DNA from: an uncultured Chromatiaceae bacterium
GTDB taxonomy: Bacteria > Pseudomonadota > Gammaproteobacteria > Enterobacterales > Alteromonadaceae
Direction: 5' to 3'
DNA length: 15,393 nt
Assembly: GCA_946482325.1 (NCBI GenBank)
Contig: CAMLRA010000089.1
Span: forward strand, 1-15,393
Shown here: piece by piece, positions 5,657 through 14,073 of the stretch
How positions within the stretch are numbered: the stretch's first letter is position 1
How the letters are laid out: each line of letters begins with the position of its first letter
Program-made: the position numbers and the translations under genes
The notes under the pieces: generated by a model
What the model saw: only the letters and a program-made list of their open reading frames with translations
What the model was told of the DNA's origin: nothing
The model's database searches: none

Positions 5657-6613
5657 TTAACCTTTTGTGTCTTGCGCCAGCTGGCTCAGCACTTGTGCCG
5701 GGTTGCTGAAATCGCTGATTTCCTGCAGCACTTTGCCATTCGATACCTTTAACAGCACCGGAATTTGCCGCACGTTAAAGTGTTGAAATAACACGCCATT
5801 GTGGTCAATCTGAAATGGCACCTGCATCTTGTACAGCGTGTTAAATTCGGCTAAGGCTTTGTCGTCGGTCCACAGATGATTGACGATACCGGTCCAATGC
5901 GCTTTGGGCAATTTGGTAGCCAGCGTGTTTAATTGCTGCTGTGCTTGCTGGCACTGCGCCGACATCGCCGGGCGGGATTCTTTTAAATACCAGTCGCACC
6001 AGGTGGCGCTGATAAACAGCAGATGCTCGCCGGTTAAAAACGGTTTTAAACGCTGCTGCTGTGCTTCGGCACTCAGCGCTTCATTGGACGCAGGCGGCAA
6101 TTGCTGGCCCTGCGCTAAACGGGCGAGAAAACCATCCAGCGCCTGGTCGGATTCATGGGTGCTGTAGACCTGCTCACCGGCAGTATTCAGCAGCACGGAA
6201 AATGGCGTGCCGACTAAGCCCAGCTGCACCGCCAGTTTGCCTTCGACATCGCGCCACACCGGCATGGTCAGGCCAAACTTGTTGACGACTTGCTGAATGT
6301 CGGCCGGTGCTTCGTTGATATCGATATTCACCGCGACAAAATTCACCTTGTCGCCAAACTGTTGGTATAGCTTCTGAAAATGCGGCATTTGCTGCAAACA
6401 CGGCTGGCACCAGGTCGCCCACATCTTGATATACACAGGTTTACTGGCATCTAAACTGCTGAGGTTACTGATTTGCTCGCCGGGAAAAGCCTGCAGCGGC
6501 ACGGTGCGATAAGCCGGTACTGCGGCGCTGGCCAAGCCTGACAGGGCCAGCAGCAGTGCTGCGCAGAGCAGGCGCCATCCAGCCGCTATGGTGAACGTCG
6601 TTGTATGCTTCAT
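5657..6613 (-). CDS. Periplasmic TlpA-like protein with two thioredoxin-like domains
   Basis: The protein (318 aa) starts with a signal peptide (hydrophobic core residues 13-30, ending GLASAA), so it acts in the periplasm. The first domain is a TlpA/ResA-type thiol oxidoreductase with WATWCQPC (active cysteines C69 and C72) and the cis-proline loop GTPF near P137. The second domain, from ~190, repeats the fold pattern (HLLFISATWCDWYL, later RQIPVLLKV), but its active site is C-D-W-Y with only one cysteine (C206); another cysteine lies at C221. It may therefore bind a partner or substrate rather than reduce disulfides. The ATG at 6613 follows GGGGA at 7 bases; the TTG one codon earlier is less likely. 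It follows the AhpD-like gene by only 15 bp, so the two are surely co-transcribed. Confidence 0.85.
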   Translation of the reverse strand: MKHTTTFTIAAGWRLLCAALLLALSGLASAAVPAYRTVPLQAFPGEQISNLSSLDASKPVYIKMWATWCQPCLQQMPHFQKLYQQFGDKVNFVAVNIDINEAPADIQQVVNKFGLTMPVWRDVEGKLAVQLGLVGTPFSVLLNTAGEQVYSTHESDQALDGFLARLAQGQQLPPASNEALSAEAQQQRLKPFLTGEHLLFISATWCDWYLKESRPAMSAQCQQAQQQLNTLATKLPKAHWTGIVNHLWTDDKALAEFNTLYKMQVPFQIDHNGVLFQHFNVRQIPVLLKVSNGKVLQEISDFSNPAQVLSQLAQDTKG

Positions 6614-6628
6614 CAAAAATCCCCTGCA

Positions 6629-7081
6629 TTAAAAATCGGGCTGAAAATGAAAGGCCACGGCGATGCGGTTCCAGCTGTTGATTGTGACGATTAACACGCT
6701 TAAATCAAGGATCTGTGCTTCGCTGAACTCGGCCGCTACTGCCGCATAATCTGCATCCGACACACCTTGCTGCGCCACCAAAGTCAGCGCTTCGGTCCAG
6801 CGTAAAGCGGCTTGTTCGGCCGGCGTGAACACTGCGCCCACTTCGCGCCAGGCTGGGAGTACGTCCAGCCGCTGCTGTTTGTCGCCGTCTTTACGCGCTT
6901 CATTGGCGTGCATGTGCTGGCAAAAGGCGCAGCCGTTTAATTGCGATGCGCGGATTTTGATTAAGTGGATAAGACTGTGCGGCAGACCTGATGCTTCAGC
7001 CGCTTTGGCTAAGGCGACCAGATGTTGCAGCAATGCCGGCTGCATTTTATAGACCTGGGTCCGGCTGATACGTTCTGACAT
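6629..7081 (-). CDS. AhpD-like protein of the carboxymuconolactone decarboxylase family
   Basis: The product is 150 aa. It carries the AhpD-type redox motif GCAFCQHMH, with C51-x2-C54 and H58 in the C-x2-C-x3-H arrangement of AhpD peroxidases, within the family's helical core (…HLIKIRASQLNG…). Flanking helices (WREVGAVFTPAEQAALRWTEALT) also match the family. The likely role is a thiol-dependent peroxidase or related oxidoreductase in the cytoplasm. The frame extends upstream to 7249, but a strong GGAGGT 7 bases before the ATG at 7081 fixes the start. It lies 40 bp after the AraC-type regulator and 15 bp before the thioredoxin-like gene, in one direction, so it is the probable first target of the regulator. 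Confidence 0.88.
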   Translation of the reverse strand: MSERISRTQVYKMQPALLQHLVALAKAAEASGLPHSLIHLIKIRASQLNGCAFCQHMHANEARKDGDKQQRLDVLPAWREVGAVFTPAEQAALRWTEALTLVAQQGVSDADYAAVAAEFSEAQILDLSVLIVTINSWNRIAVAFHFQPDF

Positions 7082-7121
7082 AAACACCTCCAATGGTTGA
7101 GGTGCCCAGTGTATGAATGCG

Positions 7122-7952
7122 CTAACGCCCGGCCTTGGAGATTTGCGACATCTTGCGTTTTTTGTATTGGCCCGGCGTCTGACCGGTGATGCGGCTAAAG
7201 TGCAAATGCAGATGGGCCTGATCGTAAAAGCCAGCCTGCTGCGCCACACTGGCGAGCTCGGCAGCCGGGTTCTGACTGAGGATAAACCGCGCCAACCGCA
7301 CCTTCAGCATCAGCTGCAATTGCGCCGGTGACAAACCGGTTTCGAGCTTAAAACGCCGTTCATACTGGCGCCGGCTCTTCGGCAGCTGGTTATACAAATG
7401 CTGTAAATCCGCTGCGGGTTGTTGTAGCAACTGCAGGCTTTGTTGCACCAGTTGTTGGCCAGAGATGATGCTTTCGGCCAAAGCCAGTAACCAGCATTCG
7501 ACTGCATCGATTTGCGCTACAAGGTCGTTTTGTTCGGCCAGCAAGTCCAGCAAGGGGTTGAGTCCAGGCACATTGGCCAGTTGCAGGTCGAACTGCGGCG
7601 TCGTCAGTTCAGCCGGGCTGATGCCCAATAACTGAAAAGCGCCGGTGGGTTGAAAGCGCACACTGAATAAACGCTGGCCGGCGCGAAACTGGCTGTGGGT
7701 CAGTTTCGGATAATATTGCAACCAGGCTTTGGGCAGCTGGCCTGGTAAAAAGTCAAATGTCAGATTACTGCCACCATCCGGATACAGCGCATGACTTGGC
7801 ACCTCGCAACTGTCCGGCGGAATGCACAAAGACCAGTACAACTGCACCCAGGGCTGTAACTGCAGGCAGGCGGCGCGCTGCGAAAAACCTGGCAGCGATT
7901 GCTGCAGTTGTGGTTGTAAAAAAGCCTGGATTTGCTGGGTGGATGCGATCAT
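7122..7952 (-). CDS. AraC-family transcriptional regulator
   Basis: The 276-aa protein has an N-terminal sensor-like region of the DUF6597 type (residues ~1-160, with HALYPDGGSNLTFDF). A C-terminal AraC/XylS double helix-turn-helix region follows: YERRFKLETGLSPAQLQLML, then ASVAQQAGFYDQAHLHLHFS and GQTPGQYKK at about 190-265. It heads a four-gene - strand cluster with an AhpD-like protein, a tandem thioredoxin-like protein and a GFA-type protein, so it probably controls a response to oxidative or reactive-carbonyl stress; the ligand is unknown. No clear ribosome binding site precedes the ATG at 7952, so expression may be low or the start slightly different. Confidence 0.87.
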   Translation of the reverse strand: MIASTQQIQAFLQPQLQQSLPGFSQRAACLQLQPWVQLYWSLCIPPDSCEVPSHALYPDGGSNLTFDFLPGQLPKAWLQYYPKLTHSQFRAGQRLFSVRFQPTGAFQLLGISPAELTTPQFDLQLANVPGLNPLLDLLAEQNDLVAQIDAVECWLLALAESIISGQQLVQQSLQLLQQPAADLQHLYNQLPKSRRQYERRFKLETGLSPAQLQLMLKVRLARFILSQNPAAELASVAQQAGFYDQAHLHLHFSRITGQTPGQYKKRKMSQISKAGR

Positions 7953-8040
7953 CAGGTTTGGATTTATGGCAGTGATTCGCGCAGCTTAAGCGGCATTAGG
8001 CGGCGGAGCAAGCGGATGAAGGCGGCCAGTTCGGTAGTTC

Positions 8041-8210
8041 GTACGGTGGCGCTTTGCTTACCGTACCTACGTTCTACCCCGCATGGGTTCTGCATGGCAA
8101 GCAACGCGTCGCCGTACAGAACCCATGTGGCATAAACCAGTTAAACCAAAATTCGCAATCAAACCGTAGGTACGGCAAGCGTCAGCGTCGCCGTACATAA
8201 CCCATGCGGC
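8041..8210. repeat. Cluster of palindromic intergenic repeats
   Basis: Three relations are visible. (1) 8041-8071 and 8165-8196 are inverted, imperfect copies sharing cgtaggtacgg at one end and ccgtac at the other. (2) 8106-8131 and 8185-8210 are direct repeats, identical at 24 of 26 bases. (3) 8079-8130 forms a long hairpin (separate entry). The segment 8171-8196 is itself near-palindromic (gtacggc…gccgtac). It fills the gap between the ends of the regulator and diguanylate cyclase genes. The design is like REP/BIME elements, and I would expect many copies in this genome. Confidence 0.7.
8079..8130. terminator. Long hairpin within the repeat cluster
   Basis: CATGGGTTCTG (8082-8092) and CAGAACCCATG (8117-8127) are perfect 11-bp inverted arms around a 24-base loop. 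The stem extends to 14 bp with one G-T pair (8079-8081 with 8128-8130). It lies downstream of the - strand diguanylate cyclase gene and may end transcription or protect the mRNA end; there is no T run. Confidence 0.45.
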
Positions 8211-8230
8211 GTACACAAGAGCCCAATCGG

Positions 8231-9418
8231 CTACCCCCGCCGTTCTTCACCGCTGTAGAGCCGGTAGCCGTTGCGGCCTTGTTGTTTGACCTGATACATG
8301 GCGCTGTCGGCTTTTTCCAATAATTCAGCCAGTTCCAGGCCGTGGCGCGGGTGCAGGCTGACGCCGATGCTGGCGCCGAGCTCATAGCTGTGGCCGTCAA
8401 TCTCGACCGGTTGTTGCAGTTGCTTCAGCAGCTTGGCGGCGATTTCCTGCACGTACTGTTCCTGCTCGATTTGCGTCGCTATGACGACAAATTCGTCGCC
8501 ACCGATGCGGGCGCAGATGTCGGTGCTGCGCAGGCTGGCTTTGAGGCGGCGCGCCACTTCCTGCAGCACTAAATCACCGGTTTTATGCCCGGCGCTGTCG
8601 TTGATGGGTTTGAATTTATCGAGGTCAATATAAAACACTGCCAGCGCCTGATGCGGCCGGTTCGCCAGCTGCAGCGCCTGGCCGAATAACACGTCGACAT
8701 AACGTTTATTACTCAAACCAGTCAGCGGGTCCTGATAAGCCAGTTCCAGCGCTTTGGCTTCAGATTCGGTCAGGCGGCGACAGAACAACATGATCACCGC
8801 CGTTAACAGCAACATATATTGCAACAACGCCAGTACAGTGCCAAACACAAAACCTTGTTGCCGCCAGTCCGGCAGCAGCCAGATATACAGCGGCACTATC
8901 AGGCTCCAGTGCAGCGTCAACAATAACACCACGCTGACAAAAGCCCGCCTGATCCACTGCGGCAACCGGATGCGGCTGCGATAGACGGCACCGGCCAGTA
9001 GCAACAACGCCAGCACATTAAAGGTGGCGAGGCCGATGTCATAAGCCACTCTGGGCAATAACAATCCGCCATAAGCTGCTATCCAGCCCAACAAAAACAG
9101 CACAGCGGCGTATAACCAGCGGTCTGTCACCATCCGACCGCCAGGTAACAGCACAGCACCAAAAAAGCGAAAGGCGCCCAATAACAACAGCAATTTTTCC
9201 AATGCGATAAAACCGGCATACCACAGCAAGCCGCTCGCCGCGTCGGGTTCAGTCGGCAGCAATAACATCGCAAGGCGGGCACAACAGGCAGCCAGAGCGG
9301 CGAAGGCCCAGCAGGTGATCCCAGGATTGGTGCGCGGCACCAGCCGGGCGCATAAAAACAGCAGAAACAACATGAAATACACGGTGCTGCCGACTGCATG
9401 CATGATTGGATACAGCAT
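8231..9418 (-). CDS. Membrane-anchored GGDEF diguanylate cyclase
   Basis: It makes the second messenger cyclic di-GMP from two GTP. The N-terminal ~215 residues hold about seven hydrophobic membrane segments, a sensor module I cannot assign to a named type. A cytoplasmic GGDEF domain follows: DPLTGLSNKRY (230-240), the metal-binding YIDLDKFKPIND (263-274), and GGDEF at 306-310, which is intact and so predicts activity. An inhibitory I-site RxxD (RSTD, 297-300) sits exactly five residues before GGDEF, so product inhibition is likely. The domain ends normally (ADSAMYQVKQQGRNGYRLY). AGGGGCG just before the ATG at 9418 supports the start. It appears to be a single-gene unit, with the repeat cluster on its 3' side. 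Confidence 0.92.
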   Translation of the reverse strand: MLYPIMHAVGSTVYFMLFLLFLCARLVPRTNPGITCWAFAALAACCARLAMLLLPTEPDAASGLLWYAGFIALEKLLLLLGAFRFFGAVLLPGGRMVTDRWLYAAVLFLLGWIAAYGGLLLPRVAYDIGLATFNVLALLLLAGAVYRSRIRLPQWIRRAFVSVVLLLTLHWSLIVPLYIWLLPDWRQQGFVFGTVLALLQYMLLLTAVIMLFCRRLTESEAKALELAYQDPLTGLSNKRYVDVLFGQALQLANRPHQALAVFYIDLDKFKPINDSAGHKTGDLVLQEVARRLKASLRSTDICARIGGDEFVVIATQIEQEQYVQEIAAKLLKQLQQPVEIDGHSYELGASIGVSLHPRHGLELAELLEKADSAMYQVKQQGRNGYRLYSGEERRG

Positions 9419-9576
9419 AAATCGCCCCTGCCCTTTTCAAATGAGACCGGATCACACGCGATTTGATAACACTGCAGGTGGAATCAGAATGGAGCTAATC
9501 CGACTGCCGGCCAAAGCGGAAGGAAAAGCTTTCCACAGCATGATTGCGGACAGCGAAACTTGTCAAGCGGCATGCA

Positions 9577-9607
9577 CCAGCACATCTTCACAAGCCGGAT
9601 GTGCTGG
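9577..9607 (-). terminator. Hairpin after the RND pump gene
   Basis: CCAGCACATC (9577-9586) and GATGTGCTGG (9598-9607) are perfect 10-bp inverted arms around an 11-base loop; wobble pairs lengthen the stem to 14 bp. It starts 14 bases beyond the pump's stop codon, the right place for a terminator of the efflux operon, but no T run follows it in the - direction. Function inferred from position. Confidence 0.5.
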
Positions 9608-9620
9608 CACAGTTAAAAAA

Positions 9621-12600
9621 TCAGGCATGCCGGCGTTTTTGCAAAAACAGTTTATCCAACGTCAGAAACACTACAGGCGTGGTCAACAAAGTGAGGATTT
9701 GGCTAAACGCCAGACCGCCGACAATGGCGACGCCAAGCGGCACCCGCAGCTCTGAACCAGTACCAAAACCGAGCAGCAGCGGCACTGCGCCTAAAATCGC
9801 CGCCAGCGTCGTCATCATGATGGGGCGAAACCGCACCAGACAGGCCTGATGAATGGCATCGCGTGCACTTAAACCCTGCTCGCGCTGCGCCTGTAGCGCG
9901 AAATCGACCATCAGAATGCCGTTTTTCTTCACGATGCCGATCAGCAAAATAATGCCAATCAGCGCCATAATGGAGAAATCCAGCCCCCACAACCACAGCA
10001 AACCAATAGCGCCAATCGCCGCCGACGGCAGTGTCGACAAAATCGTCAGTGGGTGGACAAAACTCTCGTACAACACACCAAGGATGATATAAACCGCCAG
10101 CAATGCGGTTAAGATCAGCAGCGGCTGACTGGCCAGCGAATCCTGAAACGCCTGCGCCGCGCCCAGGAAAGTACCCAATACTGCCGGTGGCATATTCAGC
10201 TCTGCGCGCGCCTGTTCCAGCGCTTTGACCGCATCGCCGAGCGCCACACCAGCCGCCAGGTTAAAGGAAATATTCGCCGCCGGCTGCATGCCGTGATGCG
10301 CAATCACCACAGGGCCACTTTGCGCTGGCAGCACTTTGGCAAAACTCAACAGCGGCACCATGTCGCCTGTCAATGGCGAGCGCAGGTAGAAATAATTCAG
10401 GCTCTCAGCGCGGCCACGTTGCTCGGGGCTTACTTCCAGAATCACATTGTATTGGTTGGTCTCAGTCTGATATTCGCTGATTTGGCGCTGGCCAAAAGCG
10501 TCATACAAAGCCTGGTCCAAATCGGCCGCAGTAAAACCTAAGCGCGCCGCGGCCTGACGGTCCAGTTCCAGCCGGATGATATTGGCGTCCCACTGCAAGT
10601 CGTTGGATAAATCGGTGAATAACGGGTTTTGTCGCAGTTTTGCGGTGAGCTGATTAGTCCAGCTGGCGAGCTCGTCGCTGTCGAGCGCTTTTAACACATA
10701 TTGGTACTGCGCCCGGCCCTGGTTTGCACCGAGGTTAATGTCCTGCGAAGCGCGTAAAAACACCTGTAAACCCGGGATTTGCGCAAACTGCGGCCGTAAC
10801 CGGTCAATAATTTCGCTGGCGCTGGCGTCGCGGTCATCCGGGTCGCTCAGCACTATCCAAATCCGGCCTGAGCCGCTGGAGTTGTTGCCACCGACCGCAT
10901 GGTTAAAGCCGGTAATGTCCGGGTCTTTGCGTAAAATCTCTTCCAGCTGTTTATGTTTGGCGACCATGTCCTGATAAGAAATGTCCGACGCTGCCTGCGT
11001 CGAGCCAATGACAAAACCAGTGTCCTGCAGCGGGAAAAAACCTTTAGGAATAGCGATAAAACTTGCCACACTGCCGGCCAGCGTCAGGCCAAACACCCCC
11101 AGCATCACACGCTGATGCGCTAAAGCCCAGGTGAGCACCCGGTCATAGCGCCGTACTAGCCGGTCGAAGAAGCCGGGATGATTTGGGTCATGATGCGGCG
11201 CTTTATCCATAAAAATCGACGCCAGCGTCGGTGCCAATGTCAGACACACCACTACTGAAATCAGAATGGCGGCGGCAGCGGTTAATGAGAATTCGAGAAA
11301 TAACCGGCCGATAATGCCGCCCATAAACAGCAGCGGAATAAAAGCCGCAATCAGTGACACAGAAATCGAAATCACTGTAAAACCAATCTCTTGCGCGCCT
11401 TTGAGCGCCGCTTCGGTTTTACTGAGACCCAATTCGAGATACCGATGGATGTTCTCGATGACGACTATCGCATCGTCGACGATAAAACCAACGGCAATCA
11501 CAATCGCCACCAAGGTTAAGTTATTCAGGCTAAAGCCGGCGACATACATAAAAGCGCAAGTGGCAATCAGCGACACCAGCAATACTGCGGTGACGATCAA
11601 CGTCGCCGACCACTGCTTTAAAAATGCCGCCATCACCGCAATCACCAGCACCACAGCAATCGCCAATGTCAGCTCCACTTCGGCCAGCGATGCACGAATC
11701 GTGCGGGTACGGTCATTAAAGACTTCGACTTTAATATCGGCCGGCAGCGCCGACACCAGCTGCGGTAACGCCGCCTGAATGGCATCGGCGGTAGCAACAA
11801 TATTGGCGCCCGGCTGACGGCGAATAATCAGCGCGACACCGGACTCCCCATTGGGCCAGATTTGCAAAAAGTCGTTTTCGGCGCCGGCAATCACATTGGC
11901 CACATCGCGCAGGTACACCGGGTTGCCGTTGTCGTATTTGACAATCAGCTGGCCATATTCGTCAGCACTGAAGATTTGGTCGTTGACCGCCAGCGTCGAC
12001 ACCCGGTTGGCACCAAATAACGCGCCCTTCGGTTGATTGACACTGGCTTTTTGTACCACGGCGCGAATATCGGCCAGCGTTAAGTTATTCGCCGCCAGCA
12101 CTTCCGGCCGCGCCTGAATGCGAATGGCCGGCTTTTGCTGACCACCGATAAACACTTCGCCAACGCCATAAATCTGACTGAGCTGACGCGCCAGCACAGT
12201 TTCGGCCAGGTCGCTGATTTGGGTGCGCGACAATGTTTCAGAGGTCACGCCAATGATTAAAATTGGGCTGTCCGACGGGTTGGCTTTGCGCCAGGTTGGC
12301 TGATTTGGCATGTCCGGCAAGCGGCCGGCGGCCTGATTCAGCGCAGCCTGCACTTCCTGCGCGGCGGCGTCGATGTCTTTTTCCAGCACAAACTGCAGCG
12401 TGATATTGACCGAACCGAGCGCACTGCTCGAGGTCATTTCGGTGATGCCGGGCACTGAACTCAGCGCAACTTCCAGCGGCGTCGCCACAGCGGAAGCCAT
12501 CGTTTCCGCGCTGGCGCCGGGTAAACGCGCGCTGACTTCAATGGTGGGGAATTCAGCTTCCGGCAAAGGTGCCACCGACAGGCGCGGAAAGGCCAGAATG

Positions 12601-12683
12601 CCCATCAACACTAAGGCACAGGTCAGCAGCACTGTGCCGATCGGGTGCTGCATGCACCAGGCAAAAATACTGCGGCTATTCAT
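9621..12683 (-). CDS. RND multidrug efflux permease, MdtC-like (HAE-1 family)
   Basis: This inner-membrane, proton-driven pump expels drugs or other toxic compounds through an adaptor and an outer-membrane channel. At 1020 aa it has full family length. The N-terminus closely follows MdtC-type pumps: LPEAEFPTIEVSARLPGAS (40-58), TMASAVATPLE, and WRKANPSDSP (131-140). The proton-relay aspartates are present in GFIVDDAIVVIENIH (D403 and D404, like D407/D408 of AcrB). The matching lysine region is IVKKNGILMVDFA near 940. Two large periplasmic loops split the protein into the usual halves. The ATG overlaps the stop of the adaptor gene (ATGA at 12680-12683), so the two are translationally coupled. 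There is no second RND gene as in mdtABC and no outer-membrane factor gene here, so it probably works as a homotrimer with a TolC encoded elsewhere. Confidence 0.93.
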   Translation of the reverse strand: MNSRSIFAWCMQHPIGTVLLTCALVLMGILAFPRLSVAPLPEAEFPTIEVSARLPGASAETMASAVATPLEVALSSVPGITEMTSSSALGSVNITLQFVLEKDIDAAAQEVQAALNQAAGRLPDMPNQPTWRKANPSDSPILIIGVTSETLSRTQISDLAETVLARQLSQIYGVGEVFIGGQQKPAIRIQARPEVLAANNLTLADIRAVVQKASVNQPKGALFGANRVSTLAVNDQIFSADEYGQLIVKYDNGNPVYLRDVANVIAGAENDFLQIWPNGESGVALIIRRQPGANIVATADAIQAALPQLVSALPADIKVEVFNDRTRTIRASLAEVELTLAIAVVLVIAVMAAFLKQWSATLIVTAVLLVSLIATCAFMYVAGFSLNNLTLVAIVIAVGFIVDDAIVVIENIHRYLELGLSKTEAALKGAQEIGFTVISISVSLIAAFIPLLFMGGIIGRLFLEFSLTAAAAILISVVVCLTLAPTLASIFMDKAPHHDPNHPGFFDRLVRRYDRVLTWALAHQRVMLGVFGLTLAGSVASFIAIPKGFFPLQDTGFVIGSTQAASDISYQDMVAKHKQLEEILRKDPDITGFNHAVGGNNSSGSGRIWIVLSDPDDRDASASEIIDRLRPQFAQIPGLQVFLRASQDINLGANQGRAQYQYVLKALDSDELASWTNQLTAKLRQNPLFTDLSNDLQWDANIIRLELDRQAAARLGFTAADLDQALYDAFGQRQISEYQTETNQYNVILEVSPEQRGRAESLNYFYLRSPLTGDMVPLLSFAKVLPAQSGPVVIAHHGMQPAANISFNLAAGVALGDAVKALEQARAELNMPPAVLGTFLGAAQAFQDSLASQPLLILTALLAVYIILGVLYESFVHPLTILSTLPSAAIGAIGLLWLWGLDFSIMALIGIILLIGIVKKNGILMVDFALQAQREQGLSARDAIHQACLVRFRPIMMTTLAAILGAVPLLLGFGTGSELRVPLGVAIVGGLAFSQILTLLTTPVVFLTLDKLFLQKRRHA

Positions 12684-13843
12684 GCTGCGTGCTCCGCCGC
12701 GGCTTGCTTGGCTTGTTTTTTCGCTTTAGCTGCTTGCGCCTGTTCGGCGGCTGTTTTAATCAGCACTGTCGCGCCCGGCCGCAACCGGCTTTGGCCGTCC
12801 ACAACCACTTGCTGGCCAGCACTAACGCCACTAACCACGACCACAGTTTCAGTGCTTTCCAGCACCTGCACCGGCACCACTTTGGCTTTGTCGCCATCAA
12901 CAGACCAGACAAAAGCCCCCTGCGGGCCTTGTTGCAACGCTTTAACCGGAATGGTCAGCGCCTGCGTTAACAATTTACTGCGAAGAGCCACCACCACAGT
13001 TTGCGCGGGCCACAGCGCCTGAGTCGGGTTAGCAAAATCAGCTTTGATGCGGATAGTGCCGCTGCCGGCGCTGACTTTGTTGTCGACTACCGCCAAAGTG
13101 CCGCTCGCCAGTTTTTCACCACCATCCTGGACAAAAGCTTCCACCGGCACCGCCTGTTGCTGCCGCACCTGCTGCATCAGTTGCTGTAACTGTGGGAGCT
13201 GCGCCTGCGGCAGCGCCATTTCCACGCTGATCGGGTCGAGCTGCACCAGCGAAAACAAGCCTTGCGTGTCGGACGGGCGTACATAGTTACCGGCGTCGAC
13301 ATTACGAATGCCAACCTGGCCGCTAATAGGCGCATGAATTTGGGTGAAGGATAATTGCACCTGCTGGGCATTCATTTGCGCGTCGACACTTTGCAGTTCG
13401 GCCTGCAGTTGCTGCACATTGGCCTGTTGCTGGTCTTTTTGCTGCGCCGAAATTGCCTGGCTTTGGCTTAGATTCTGATACCGCTGCAAATCACGTTTGG
13501 CGACATTGAGTTTGGCTTCGACCACCGCCCGCTGCGCTTTGGCCTGCGCCAGCGCCGCTTTGATCGCCCGGTCATCCAGCGTGGCCAGCAGCTGACCGGC
13601 GCTGACCATCTCGCCTTCGCGCACCAGCACTTGCTGCAATAAACCATCGACTTGCGGCCTAATTTCGACACTTTGCTGCGGCTTGACCTGACCAATACCG
13701 CGCAACCAGACCGGCACATCTTGTGCGGTGACAGAGGCGACCACCACAGGCACAGCGGGCGCTTGTGGTTTTTGTTGTGCAATGGCCGGCATGGCTAAAG
13801 TCATAACACTAAATAATCCAAGCCAGGTCAGCGTTTGTCTCAT
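12680..13843 (-). CDS. Periplasmic adaptor (membrane fusion protein) of the RND pump, MdtA-like
   Basis: The protein links the pump to the outer-membrane channel. It is 387 aa from the ATG at 13843, chosen because GGAG precedes it; the longer frame to 13915 lacks a binding site and would add a basic extension before the signal peptide. That signal peptide (MRQTLTWLGLFSVM…AIAQQ) has no lipobox, so the protein is probably not a lipoprotein. In order it shows the first lipoyl half (GIGQVKPQQSVEIRPQVDG), a long glutamine/alanine-rich coiled-coil hairpin (about residues 90-155), the second lipoyl half (HAPISGQVGIRNVDAG), a beta-barrel domain and a C-terminal alanine/lysine-rich tail. It is the first gene of a two-gene operon. 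Confidence 0.9.
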   Translation of the reverse strand: MRQTLTWLGLFSVMTLAMPAIAQQKPQAPAVPVVVASVTAQDVPVWLRGIGQVKPQQSVEIRPQVDGLLQQVLVREGEMVSAGQLLATLDDRAIKAALAQAKAQRAVVEAKLNVAKRDLQRYQNLSQSQAISAQQKDQQQANVQQLQAELQSVDAQMNAQQVQLSFTQIHAPISGQVGIRNVDAGNYVRPSDTQGLFSLVQLDPISVEMALPQAQLPQLQQLMQQVRQQQAVPVEAFVQDGGEKLASGTLAVVDNKVSAGSGTIRIKADFANPTQALWPAQTVVVALRSKLLTQALTIPVKALQQGPQGAFVWSVDGDKAKVVPVQVLESTETVVVVSGVSAGQQVVVDGQSRLRPGATVLIKTAAEQAQAAKAKKQAKQAAAEHAA

Positions 13844-14020
13844 CAATCTTGCTCCAAAGCGGTGGCGGCAACGGCGATTGCCGGAAAAATTGCCGGAAAT
13901 TGTGCACTGTCTCAACGCAAAGCAAAGTGCTCAGGATCAGCAGATGCGGTCAGTTCCCGATAAAAGACGATAAATTGGTCTGATTGAACTGAAGTTAACA
14001 GGAACGCCACGGCAGGACCA

Positions 14021-14051
14021 GCGGCAAAACCGCCAGTGGACGGTTTGCCGC
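14021..14051 (-). terminator. Hairpin between the DUF1624 gene and the efflux operon
   Basis: GCGGCAAAACCG (14021-14032) and CGGTTTGCCGC (14041-14051) pair along their full length except for one bulged A, with an 8-base loop. It starts about 22 bases beyond the stop of the DUF1624 gene, so a terminator role is likely by position. No T run follows in the - direction. Confidence 0.45.
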
Positions 14052-14073
14052 AAAGCCATTTTGACAACGTCAT

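Noticed and set aside
9598..9620. The hairpin near 9590 as a classical intrinsic terminator
   Set aside because: The stem is good, but there is no T run on the correct side in the - direction, so only a tentative terminator call was kept.
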